Position numbers and translations under genes: made by a program. From Obelidium mucronatum (lineage: Eukaryota; Chytridiomycota; Chytridiomycetes; Chytridiales; Chytriomycetaceae): a DNA stretch of 24,912 nucleotides. Location of the stretch: assembly GCA_025765595.1 (NCBI GenBank), contig JAIVFH010000356.1:1-24912 (forward strand). The letters run 5' to 3'. The notes beneath the pieces are model-generated. The model was given only the letters and a program-made list of their open reading frames with translations, had not been told where the DNA came from and did not search any database. Of the stretch, positions 10,095 through 20,857 are shown one piece after another (position 1 is the stretch's first letter; each line of letters begins with the position of its first letter).

Positions 10095-11494
10095 CTACAA
10101 CAATCTCTGCACAATCACTGCATTAATCAATCCCGCTTCCTTCAATGTTACGGAATCATCAGTCAAATCCTTGTTTGGAAATGTCGTCATGATTGCATAC
10201 GGTCTGGACGATTCTCCCGTTCTTGAACTGTTTTTTTTTTGTTTTGGTTGTTTTAGATCTTGGATTTAGAACAATCACAATATGCACTCCATAAAAACAT
10301 GTACTCAACGCATTGATGAATCCGCGAACATCCCCCACAGTATGAGTATGGTTCATTTTCGCTACCATTCTGGTTCCATCCGCCAATCTGATTTGAAGAG
10401 ACGTGACTGGAAGAGATGCATCAAGTGTGAATGAAGGAGGAGCTGCAGTAACTGGTGCCGAGGACGATGATGATGACGAAGTAGAAGAAGGGAATCCACC
10501 AGGCATTCCTCCCGACGTTGACGACGAAGCACCAGCAGACGATTCTCCACCCAATCTGTGACCAGCACCTGTAAACGCCGGTGTACCAGCCGCCTTCTTT
10601 GATCCTCCATCTCCAGCTGCTGCAATCGAAGCCGCCAACTTTTTTGCTGCTGCCTCACTCCACGCCTCCTGCACACGCGCAACACGAACATCCACTTGCT
10701 GTCCCGGAAGAACATTCAAAAGCTGAACAGGAGCGCGTCTTTTTTTTTTCAAGAGTTGTGTTTTTTTTTTTTTTAGCGTTTTGAGACTTTCAGGGTTACA
10801 CCCACCCAGAGTTGATTGCTTGGAGAATCTCTTGGTTTCCTGGATCAGAATATCTCATTAACGGTCCATTTTCGACAGTGAATCCATCGGCCCAGAATGT
10901 CAAATGTCTTGTAACCTTACAACAAGTGTTAATAAAGAGTTGCAACAAACAACAACAAACAAAAAAAGAAAATTTACCAATTCAAGTTCCGGTTCCTGTT
11001 CAGCGGGGGGTTGTTGAACGGCTGCGGTGGCCACGGGTGGCGGAGCAGGTTCGTTTTCAGCACCCAATCTGTAACCTGAAAATAAAACAGCGCGAGCGCG
11101 TGCGCGTTCTCAGTCAATATGATAGTTCTTCTTTTGAAATAGTTCATACCTGAACCCGTGAATGCAACTGGCTTTTTTGAATCTTGTTGCTTCGCGTCAC
11201 CAGTTCCTCTGTGTTTTCAAAACAACTGTTATTTACCCCATATCCACCACCAAAAAAAATGAAGGGGCAACTCTACTTGGCTGCTTTTCCCAGAATGTCT
11301 CGAATGAGGTCGGCAGGGTTTGCGCTGCCACCGGCTGCATTTGGGTTGGCTGTTGTGCGTGGGCCTTGGACTGCTACGCCGCTCTTTTCTCCGCCGGCAA
11401 AGTATTCTTGTTGTCCGCTCTCATCTTCGTCACTGCTGTCGCCGCCGCCGTGGTTGTTGTTGTTGAGGTCGTTTAACCCGCGAATGTTGGACAT
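10095..11494 (-). CDS. SHP1: p47/Shp1-type SEP-UBX domain cofactor of Cdc48/p97
   Basis: Exons in order of reading: 11494-11277, 11208-11150, 11075-10978, 10915-10806, 10738-10310, 10227-10095; 348 residues. Such proteins recruit the Cdc48 AAA ATPase to ubiquitylated or membrane-fusion substrates. The start has the acidic linker and [16 protein letters not shown] block of p47. Two SHP boxes that bind the Cdc48 N domain are seen: FTGSGYRLG at 89-97 and FTGAGHRLG at 217-225. The SEP domain lies at about 126-185 ([19 protein letters not shown] to LLNVLPGQQ). The UBX domain is about 265-348 and ends [18 protein letters not shown] Ser/Gly-rich linker joins SEP and UBX. Unlike human p47 and yeast Shp1, there is no N-terminal UBA domain, so by architecture it is closer to p37/UBXN2B. 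Its stop is 47 bp from the convergent uS2m stop. Confidence 0.9.
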
Positions 11495-11699
11495 GGTTTT
11501 TTTTAAGTAATAAATAATAAACAGACAGAGTAAAATATCTCTTTATTCATTTTTTTATTAATGTTCTTTTTCTTAATAACAATGCTTGAACTTAAAAAAA
11601 GAGGTGGTAAATTATAGGAAAATAACGTGTAGAATACAGAAACACAACGAAAAAAAAAGTCCTCAAGCAACCCAACACCCTCACCCTCACGAACAAAAA

Positions 11700-12058
11700 C
11701 TATTTCTCTTCATCGTCGTCACTAGAATATTCTCGCTTCCGACTCTTATCATTCCCAACACCCCCAACAGTTGTAGATTTAGGTACTACCAAGGGAGGAA
11801 CACTGGAATTCAATTTAATGCCCCCCGTCTTGTATCCCATCGCGATCGCATGCCGAATCGCCATCGGTCGTCTTGTAGAATTATATTGTTTTTTTTTTAG
11901 CTTATCAGATTAGATGAGAAGATATAGAACACATACGTTACAAGCCGTCCTGTTGTTTCTGCATCCATGAGCGATTTGCCGTCTTTGTGGGTGTGGTGGA
12001 TCGACGCAGGTGGCTCCGATGCATCTTTGACTTTCTTGAATTGGTGGATGGATTGCAT
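11700..12058 (-). CDS. Small conserved-looking protein of unknown function, 97 residues
   Basis: Two exons, 12058-11937 and 11871-11700, join through a 65-nt intron with a good GTATGT donor and a CTAAT branch-like site; the sum is 98 codons including the stop. I do not recognise the family. The N-terminal half (MQSIHQFKKVKDASEPPASI) is followed by a His/Lys/Asp segment, the middle has GRLVTRPMAIRHAIAMGYKT, and the tail is basic then acidic (KSRKREYSSDDDEEK), which looks like a nuclear localisation or CK2-site tail. There is no signal peptide or membrane segment. The well-formed intron and frame make it more likely real than chance. It is divergent from the CDK gene. Confidence 0.65.
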
Positions 12059-12378
12059 TTTTTTATGTAGAAAAAGTTATTTATTAATAAATATTATTCT
12101 TATTTTAACTTATTCTAACTTTAAGCTACTTTTACAGCTTCTTTATTTATTAATTGTTTAAATAAATCGAAGTTATTAGTTTAATGAATTATAAGAACAT
12201 GTATCTGGTATCCACCGAACATCAGCATTGTTATTTTGTTTCAGTTTGGTATAGTTACTTATTTTTCTTTTTGTATTCTGCAAGTTTTTTTTTTTTTTTT
12301 TGAGATTAATGGTACAAGCAGGAGGCCGACTGCTGCAGTAGCATTACATAAATAAATCGCGAAAAAAAGAGTCCAACA
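12059..12378. other. AT-rich divergent intergenic region
   Basis: This 320 bp separates the start of the small minus-strand gene from the start of the CDK gene. It is very AT-rich, holds a run of about 17 T near 12285-12301, and must contain both promoters. I see no conserved frame or RNA gene in it. Confidence 0.6.
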
Positions 12379-14077
<1,699 letters not shown>

Positions 14078-14142
14078 AATATTTTTTTTTTGATTCTTGT
14101 TGATTTCTTGTTGTTGGTCTTGGTTTGGGCTGTGCTTAAAAA

Positions 14143-14173
14143 AATAAAAACGTTTCACCAGTTTATAAATAAA
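14143..14173 (+). terminator. Polyadenylation signals after the CDK gene
   Basis: Two AATAAA motifs (14143-14148 and 14168-14173) lie 66 and 91 bases after the stop codon, in the 203-bp gap before the next gene on the same strand. Confidence 0.5.
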
Positions 14174-14280
14174 GAATCCTCCGAAATAACCTTTAAGTAT
14201 CTTCTTTTTTTTCATGCCTTCTATTGCATTACTTTATTATATATTTTCTAATAAAAAGAATCATCCAAAAAAAAAAAAAC

Positions 14281-14862
14281 ATGCTCCAAGCCAGTTCCCG
14301 CACACTCAAGATCAAAACTGGAGTACTCAACAGGTTTAGAATTCAGTTTTTTTACCTTCGGTTCCTTTGTCTATTGGTGTATGGTGTGGACTGTTAACCA
14401 GTTGTTGTTTTGTCCGCCACCACGGCCCATTCAGATTAGTCAAAGAACTTGGCAGTTATGAAAAGGAAGCTGTTAAACAACAGGACCGGATCGACAAACT
14501 GATTGCTGCCAACACTGATGACCACACTGTTCGCAAGCAGGTTAGTGTTTCGTCTGAAAAGGTTCAAGCTTTCTGAAAAACACCGTATTTCACAGAAGGA
14601 AGTTCTCGAAGAGACTACAACAATGATTCCTGATTGCAAGAACCGTCTTGGAGCTGCCAGAGATGATTTGGAGAAGCTTGTTCAAGATATTCTGGTTCGG
14701 GATTTCCACCCCCTCAACCTTATGATTTAAGTTCACTCTAATCCATTGATGGACAAAAAACAAAAACAAAAAAAACAGGCAAGCAGTGCAGATGCAGCGG
14801 AAAGCGAGGACGTGATTGCGGCACAAGAAGCAATCAAGAACATTCCACTTATTAAACTCTGA
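14281..14862 (+). CDS. TBCA: Tubulin-folding cofactor A (TBCA/Rbl2)
   Basis: Exons 14281-14333, 14435-14540, 14596-14694 and 14779-14862 give 113 residues, the usual length. The chaperone captures beta-tubulin released from the cytosolic chaperonin and is a three-helix bundle. Characteristic pieces are LKIKTGVLNRLVKELGSYEKEA at the start of helix 1 (split by the first intron), and the MIPDCKNRL motif with its conserved Pro-Asp-Cys between helices. The C-terminal part (ASSADAAESEDVIAAQEAI) is acidic and less conserved, as in the family. The start ATG follows a run of 12 A. Donors are weak (GTTTAG, GTTAGT, GTTCGG), but all acceptors are CAG and the frame is unbroken. It converges on MOB2 with a 147-bp gap. 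Confidence 0.9.
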
Positions 14863-15009
14863 AAAAAAGAGAGAATATTATTTCGTGTGTGTAAAATCCC
14901 CTCCCCGTGTACTTACTTATCTCATCCAACTTCCAACCCATCCATTCCATTCCATTTTTCTGATGTTTTTGTTTCAAAAAAAAGACATCTATTTGTTTTT
15001 ATTCCTTTG

Positions 15010-15910
15010 TCACTTGAATCCCAATGCATGCACATTATCCAATTCATTCACAAAGTCCTGAACGGGAGATAAATCCTTCCGATCAATCAAATCAAACTCT
15101 TTCCCGAAACAGAGCAAGTGCGCAAAAAGAGTGTTGAGGTGGCTTTGCAGATTCAGCCCTTGGATGTGGTGTACGTGAGTGGAATACATGTGGACGAATA
15201 CGCGTAGGAGTTGTTTGAAGATTTGACGAATGGTGGATTGGAAGTCGCGTGGGAATTCGGCGCCTGAAAAAAAGAAGGGGCATAAAAGAAACAAGTGAAT
15301 ATTTTTTTAACGTTGCCATCGGGTATGGACTGGTTATTGTTTGTACCTGATTTTGTGGGGAATACTGTTTGGTCGTTCAAGATATTCTGGGTCCAAGTCA
15401 TAAAATAGTCCACGTATTGCGGCGCAGGAAGTTTCACGGTTTTTCCACGCGAGTCCGTCCAGTTGTAGTCAACTCTGTATAATAAGAGGTTTTGAGTGAT
15501 CTGATTCAATTGTCTTTAATTGGGGTCAGCATACCCGGCACCGGCACTCATTGTGGGACATTCATTGACAGTGCAAAACTCAGCTATTGATTCGTAGAAT
15601 AGATTCGTATAGTAGAAAAAGTCGAGGGCTGTTTTTGGCTAATGTTATTCAAACGATCTCTCAAAACCGACCGATCTCACTCAACTGTTGACAGCCAGCC
15701 TGTAATAAGTCCAAATTAAACAGTTTTAAGTCACACACACAAGATGGTCGAGCCCCCAACCAACCACTCATTCAGATCAAGAGTCTTTGGTAGGACGCAG
15801 ATTTGGCGGAAGTTGCCCTTGACCAGCGATGCACTTGCAAACTCGGGCTGTAGATATACACGGGATGCTTCGTTCTGCCGCTTCGAAGCGTCTTTGCTGA
15901 AGAAGTTCAT
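15010..15910 (-). CDS. MOB2: MOB2-type NDR-kinase regulator
   Basis: Exons in order of reading: 15910-15765, 15699-15686, 15628-15535, 15474-15347, 15263-15010; 211 residues. MOB2 proteins bind and activate NDR/LATS-type kinases (Cbk1, Orb6) that control polarity and cell separation. The four zinc ligands are in place: Cys72 and Cys77 (EFCTVNECP) and His152 and His157 (VHMYSTH). The phrases ASLVKGNFR, DLNEWLAVNTLDFF, CPTMSAG, VKLPAPQYVDY and FPTKSG follow fungal MOB2 rather than MOB1. The second exon is only 14 nt and codes part of EWLAVNT; it is required to keep both the frame and the motif. The start codon gives a short N-terminus before the core, usual for MOB2. It is head to head with LRRCC1. 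Confidence 0.92.
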
Positions 15911-15959
15911 TTCCTTATTATTTTATTTATGTAATTTATTTGTATTTAAAAACAGGGCG
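15911..15959. promoter_or_regulatory. 49-bp divergent promoter region, MOB2 and LRRCC1
   Basis: Only 49 bp separate the two start codons. The stretch is AT-rich with [14 protein letters not shown] repeats and no clear factor site. Both 5' leaders must be very short or overlap, so a shared two-way promoter is inferred. Confidence 0.5.
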
Positions 15960-18900
15960 ATGATTACGGCCACTGAAACTGACTCCATTAGGTACGCGCC
16001 CACAAGTTACAACTCGAGACGACCAAACTAACTTCCACGCAGTCTGCATGCCTCTGATGTTGCCTTCATTGACCCCGTCCTTCTGCTTTCCGCTCCTCGT
16101 TTGACGCGTCTCGACCTCAGCAGCAACAATATTGCCCGCATCGATAGTCTTTCGTGTGCACCGAATCTCGTTGAGCTGAATTTGTCATGTAACAACGTAT
16201 GTGATGTGAGGGGAAGCGAAGAGGCTTCTTGAATTTACGTTGTTCCTGGCGTCCAGATTTCAAAAATCGAAGGCCTTGGTGTCCTCAGGAATCTACACCG
16301 TCTCGTTCTGTCATTCAATCAAATACAAACGCTAGAGGGTCTCGCTGAAATCGTCAGTCCGCGTTTTTATTATCTTGATTTGAAAGGGAATCAAATTGGT
16401 GACTTTGGGCAGCTGTATTATCTAGCAGGAACAAAGGTCGATTATTGTAGCCTCCCCGCGTTTCTATTTCGCGAAACTAATTTCGCCTGTTGAATTTACC
16501 CACCTGATTTTTCGGATAGTCGTTGAAAGATCTTGTACTGAAAGGCGATAATGCTTCTCCCATCTCGAATCCAATCTGCAAAAATGTTAATTATTCTCAA
16601 AGAGTTTGGGAAATCTTGCCGTTTATCGAAACGTTAGATGACCCAAATTTCGCAAGTTAAGCTCTTTTTTTTTTGGGAGTCCCAGAATTATTTCTCACAC
16701 GGAACGCAAACAGGATTTCCAGATATTTTAAATGATTCGGGTTTGGGATCTATGGGTACAAGGTTCGATAGTCTGTCTTTGCCGAAAGCCCTTAATATTC
16801 CATCATAGCCCAAACTACCACCAATCGCCTTCTGACAATACAATTCTGAATCGATTGGAATCCATACAAGATAATCTCTCATCGTTAGCGAAGCAGCAAG
16901 CACTGTCGCGTGGAAGATCGCCAGCTGGACGACAGGATTCCACGTTTCATGCACCCGATACCAGCAACATCAGCCAAAATAACAACAACATGATTTATTA
17001 CTTCCAAGCTGTCATGGATAAACTAGAAAAAGCAAACAGAGGACGAGAAACTGAAGAGATCGAGAGAGAAGAACGCGAAAGGATCAAACAGCTGGAAGCA
17101 AAAGTTTCCATGCTCACAGATGCATTGGAAAGATCACGGGTCGATCAATTGAAGAGTCTGGCAAACGATGCACTTGAGAATGTATTTTTAATTGCTTTCG
17201 TTAAAATTTACAAGGATCTATTCTTAACAAATGGATTTAGGCAGACGATGCGTCCAGTACTTGTTCGGAACCGTCAGTATAATTTCCGGTTGGGTTTCAG
17301 AATCTTACTAACGCAAAAATACAAAAGACCCGTTACAATTCCCACCAAGATACCAAAAATATCTGGGGTGTGCAGCTTTCTATTTTTTTTTCTATTGAAG
17401 TAAGACTAACCATTATTCTTACATCCAGCCAAAGAAGAAATTGGTGTGGAAGCTTGATAATCAACCTAATGAACAATCTGACCCACGAATACAACCGCCA
17501 CCATCAGTACCAACAAATAATTCTCCATCACAGCAAATGCTTTCCAATGAATCTAAGGCGAATGATACCCAGAAACTATTGGATGCCCTTGAAGCTGAAA
17601 AACAAACACTCTGTCAAAACGAGCAACGCTATTCATCACAAATCGTTTCCTTAAATGAAGACCTTGAATCTACAAAGAAGAGATTGAAAGAGCAAGAAAC
17701 GGCAAATGCACTTTTGGAAGTGAAGGTCTTCCTTGATTATGTGTTTTACTTATATACGCACAGCTCGTTTTTATTTTTCTTATTTTTTTTACAAATTAGA
17801 TACATTCTTTGCAAGAATCTTTGACTCTCAAGACTGAGAATCATGCCTTGGTCCAAACAGAATGGGACCGGAAACTGATGGAATCAGTTCAGGAGAAAGA
17901 AGAACTGGCGAAGCAAGTCGTAAAATTGAAACAGGATTTAACTGCTATTACTGCGGATTTGGGCGAAATGCAGGTGAGAGGCGGAAGAGTTTGGGATCTT
18001 CATTTTTTAATCATGCTTTAATGGCAGGCAAAGGTTGCGGAATTTGAAGGCATGGTTCATGCGAGGAATCAAGACACCGAATCTTTGTCTAGAAGAATTC
18101 TGAAAGACAGAGAGACAGCAAAATCTAGACTCAATGAGGTATGCGGCTCGCGATTTGGGTGCACTGTTTGCTGATTAAACAAAAGTGTTTGCGAGAAATT
18201 GAAGTGTGTAGAATTGCAATCAAGAAGCTGCAAAAGATTAAAACCGATCAAGAAGAAAAAATAAGTCAACTAGAAGCAAAACACGCAGCTCACATTGAGG
18301 AGCTGAAAATGTGGGCTGTTTCTCCCACAAACTCATTGAAAAATACTCACATTCACCCTTTCCAGATCACACTCACAATCATTAACCGATGCGGTTACCA
18401 AGTCATCAACCGAGATGATTAATCGCCATGCTGAGGAGATTGAGAAACTTCGAAATATGGCGGATGCATCGAAATCACGATATACTGAGCTCGAGGCCGA
18501 GTATCGGAAGGCTATGAATTGTGAGCTCTTTTGCATAATATTTCCACCAATCCACCAATGATTGATATCTTACTGTGGTTATTGTGGTTTCAAGTGGAGC
18601 ATCACAAGTATTCTGAGCTTTTCAAAGCATTTCAGGAGCTTGCCGAAGAAAGCAACGGGATTGCAAAGGTGTTTGTTCTTAGTTTTTCGGCAAAATTTTA
18701 ATTGTATTCCAGTCGCTTAAAACAGTGACTAAATCGGAGCAAGATTTGAGGGCGGTCACTCGAGAGCTCACAAACGTTATAAAGGAGCAGAAGCTAAAAA
18801 TTGTGGAGCTCTCCAACAAGAATGAAGCTTCGTTTGTTCTTTTTGAGGTAAGCCACCGAACAAACTGTGAATCTCATTTTTAAAAACATACCAGGAGAAG

Positions 18901-20066
18901 TGCATGTTGATGGAGAATCAACTCAATGCATTAAAGGGGGCAAAGTCGAAATTAGACAGCATCAAACAGGATTTACTGGTTTCCAAAACAGAAACTGTTC
19001 GAAGTCGGGAACTGGCGGAAACTCTAGAGGGGGAAAAACGAGAATTGAAAGCATGTATTGCCGATCAGGTAATTGTTCTTCAATTTTGATGTCACTTTGA
19101 TTGAATGGCCGTTTCTTTTGAGTTCAGATTTCCTCCTTCCAAAAAGAGCGAGAACTCTTAATTGAAAAAATTCACAGCCTAGAAAAGGATTTGGCTGCTA
19201 AAGCAGCCGCATTTTATGACTCTGAACAAGTAAGGTTATTAATGTTGGGGTGGAATGTCCTGAAAATACACAACGCGTAGGCTCTTCGAGTAAAAAACAA
19301 GATGTTGGATGATCAAAACGACACCATTAAGACGCTCAAACAAAATTTAGAAAATAAGGTATTTACTTTGACATAGTGCCTTGTTCACTGAAACCCCCAA
19401 AGATTCGGGAACACTCTGCATTGACTCAAGAAATACAAAGCAATGATTCAAGACTGGCTGAGAACTTATCAAAAGAGAAAAAGCGCGCTCGTGAGTTGTC
19501 TGGCGAGGTATAAAAGTTAAATCTGTAGGTAATCCTAAATGAAGTCTGTCTCTACAGCTGGCAACACAGGAAGAAGCATTTAATCAGTTGCAGGAAGCAT
19601 TTCACGAGTGCAAGGAGGAGCGTGACGCGTTGCATTCAGAGCTGATGGAGGTCACAAAAAAGCTACAAGAAAGGAACGTTAGCATTGCCCGCATTGAGGA
19701 AGAGGTCGCTCGTGTCAAGAATATTTTCTCGGCAAAAGAACAAAAGTTAAGGCAGGAGAACGATGATTTGCTGAAGTCTAGAGAAATCGCTATAGATGAC
19801 GTCAAGCGGTTTTATGAGGTGAGTGATAACACAGTGCCTTTCGAAGCCTGACTTCGATGTTGGGTACATAGAGCCAAATAAATCGATTGAAAGTTCTGGA
19901 ACGAGAGCGAGACTCTCTATTTGAAACTACGCGGCGGCTGAAAACTGAATTAGTTGAAATGGAGCAAGAAAAAGAATACCAGCAAGCAGAAATGAAAACC
20001 ATCCAACAAAAGCTAGAAAAACAAAAATCAAAGTTTATTAAACTAAAAGAAGCCATGGAATTGTAA
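15960..20066 (+). CDS. LRRCC1: LRRCC1/VFL1-type leucine-rich repeat and coiled-coil centriolar protein
   Basis: Twenty-one exons: 15960-15991, 16043-16196, 16257-16436, 16520-16655, 16714-16762, 16809-17181, 17241-17272, 17328-17367, 17429-17725, 17800-17973, 18028-18138, 18186-18310, 18366-18520, 18595-18668, 18713-18847, 18895-19068, 19128-19229, 19281-19358, 19403-19507, 19558-19818, 19872-20066. They total 994 codons with the stop, unbroken. In animals and Chlamydomonas (Vfl1) the protein lies in the distal lumen of the centriole and sets ciliary position and number. Residues about 10-170 hold leucine-rich repeats (LTRLDLSSNNIARIDSL, LVELNLSCNNISKIEGL) with the LRR cap-like end IETLDDPNF. 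A Ser/Pro/Asn linker follows, then coiled coil to the end. The segment ALRVKNKMLDDQNDTIKTLK matches, as I remember it, the human protein's DDQ-TIRKLK region. Length is close to human LRRCC1 (about 1,030). Introns are 44-83 nt; several have CTAAC branch sites, one an exact TACTAAC. Confidence 0.9.
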
Positions 20067-20070
20067 TAAA
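20065..20070 (+). terminator. AATAAA overlapping the LRRCC1 stop codon
   Basis: The stop TAA (20064-20066) overlaps AATAAA. Cleavage 10-30 bases downstream would fall inside the last exon of the convergent RSPH1 gene, so the two mRNAs are expected to overlap at their 3' ends. Confidence 0.55.
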
Positions 20071-20078
20071 AGATGAAA

Positions 20079-20814
20079 TCATGGTTGTGGCACGGGAACA
20101 ATTCCAGTGAAAAACTGTGGATCTTGAATTTCTTTCACAAAACCAGTGGAGAATGTGATTTTGGCTGGAATCGCCATTGTTGTGTTGCCCTTCCAGTCAC
20201 CAGATACTTTGTGGTCTGGGTGGATGATGTCACCAGGGCCTTGAAGAACACCAGCAACGAAAGTTCCAGTTTTCTTGCTTCCATTTTTGTAAAGATATAT
20301 TCCTAAATTACAGCCTTAAAAATCAAAGTAGCAGTCAGGTTTTGATTCACCTTTTCCATGCTTCAAATCATTTTTCCATTCTCCTTGATAGATATCCCCA
20401 TTTGGATACAAATATGAGCCCTGTCCATCACGCTTTCCTTCCGAGAAAAGCCCTATAATAGATGTCATTTTTTGTCGGAGAAAGTATAACACACCTCTAT
20501 ATTTGGAGCCATCTGGGTAAATGAAGTATCCTTGACCGTGACGAAGATCGTTCTTGTATTCTCCAGTATAACGAGAGCCTCCCTTCCACTTATAGATTCC
20601 ATATCCACTTCGCAGACCGTTTTCGTAAGTGCCATCGTACTCGTCTCCGTTCACGAAAATGTTTTTTCCTTTCCCATGGCGTTGTTTGGCTTCGTTGCGT
20701 TCTCCTTCATAGGTCTGGAATCCCGCGTGTTAAAACACAAACTGAAGAATAACGGAATCTTACTCCGAGGGTTGGCTCCTCCTCCTTGATCTCGTCTTCG
20801 CCGTCGTCAGACAT
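20079..20814 (-). CDS. RSPH1: Radial spoke head 1 homologue, MORN-repeat protein
   Basis: Exons in order of reading: 20814-20764, 20714-20495, 20452-20351, 20302-20079; 198 residues. RSPH1 is a radial spoke head component of motile 9+2 axonemes. The protein begins with an acidic leader (MSDDGEDEIKEEEP), then YEGERNEAKQRHGKGKNIF, a phrase typical of RSPH1, and about six MORN repeats (GDEYDGTYENGLRSGYGIY, SRYTGEYKNDLRHGQGYF, GDIYQGEWKNDLKHGKGIY and so on). It is shorter than human RSPH1 because the acidic C-terminal tail is absent; the end (FFTGIVPVPQP) follows the last repeat closely. Introns are 49, 42 and 48 nt, the 42-nt one being the shortest supported in the window. The stop lies 12 bp from the LRRCC1 stop, the start 43 bp from the next gene's start. 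Confidence 0.92.
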
Positions 20815-20857
20815 AACAGGTTTGTTTTGAGAATAATTGTCAACTGGAATAATAACA
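20815..20857. promoter_or_regulatory. 43-bp divergent promoter region, RSPH1 and CFAP46-like gene
   Basis: Two axonemal genes start 43 bp apart on opposite strands. I looked for an RFX-type X-box (imperfect GTTGCC..GGCAAC) and see none convincing. Co-regulation from a shared promoter is inferred from distance and function. Confidence 0.5.

Noticed and set aside
11586..11900. A plus-strand open frame of 104 codons
   Set aside because: It lies over the antisense of the small two-exon gene and has lysine and low-complexity content without motifs.
16732..17403. An open frame running from 16732 that would give LRRCC1 a different start
   Set aside because: Its first 25 codons are an intron of 46 nt plus an exon read in the wrong frame; splicing 16762 to 16809 links the leucine-rich repeats to the coiled coil.
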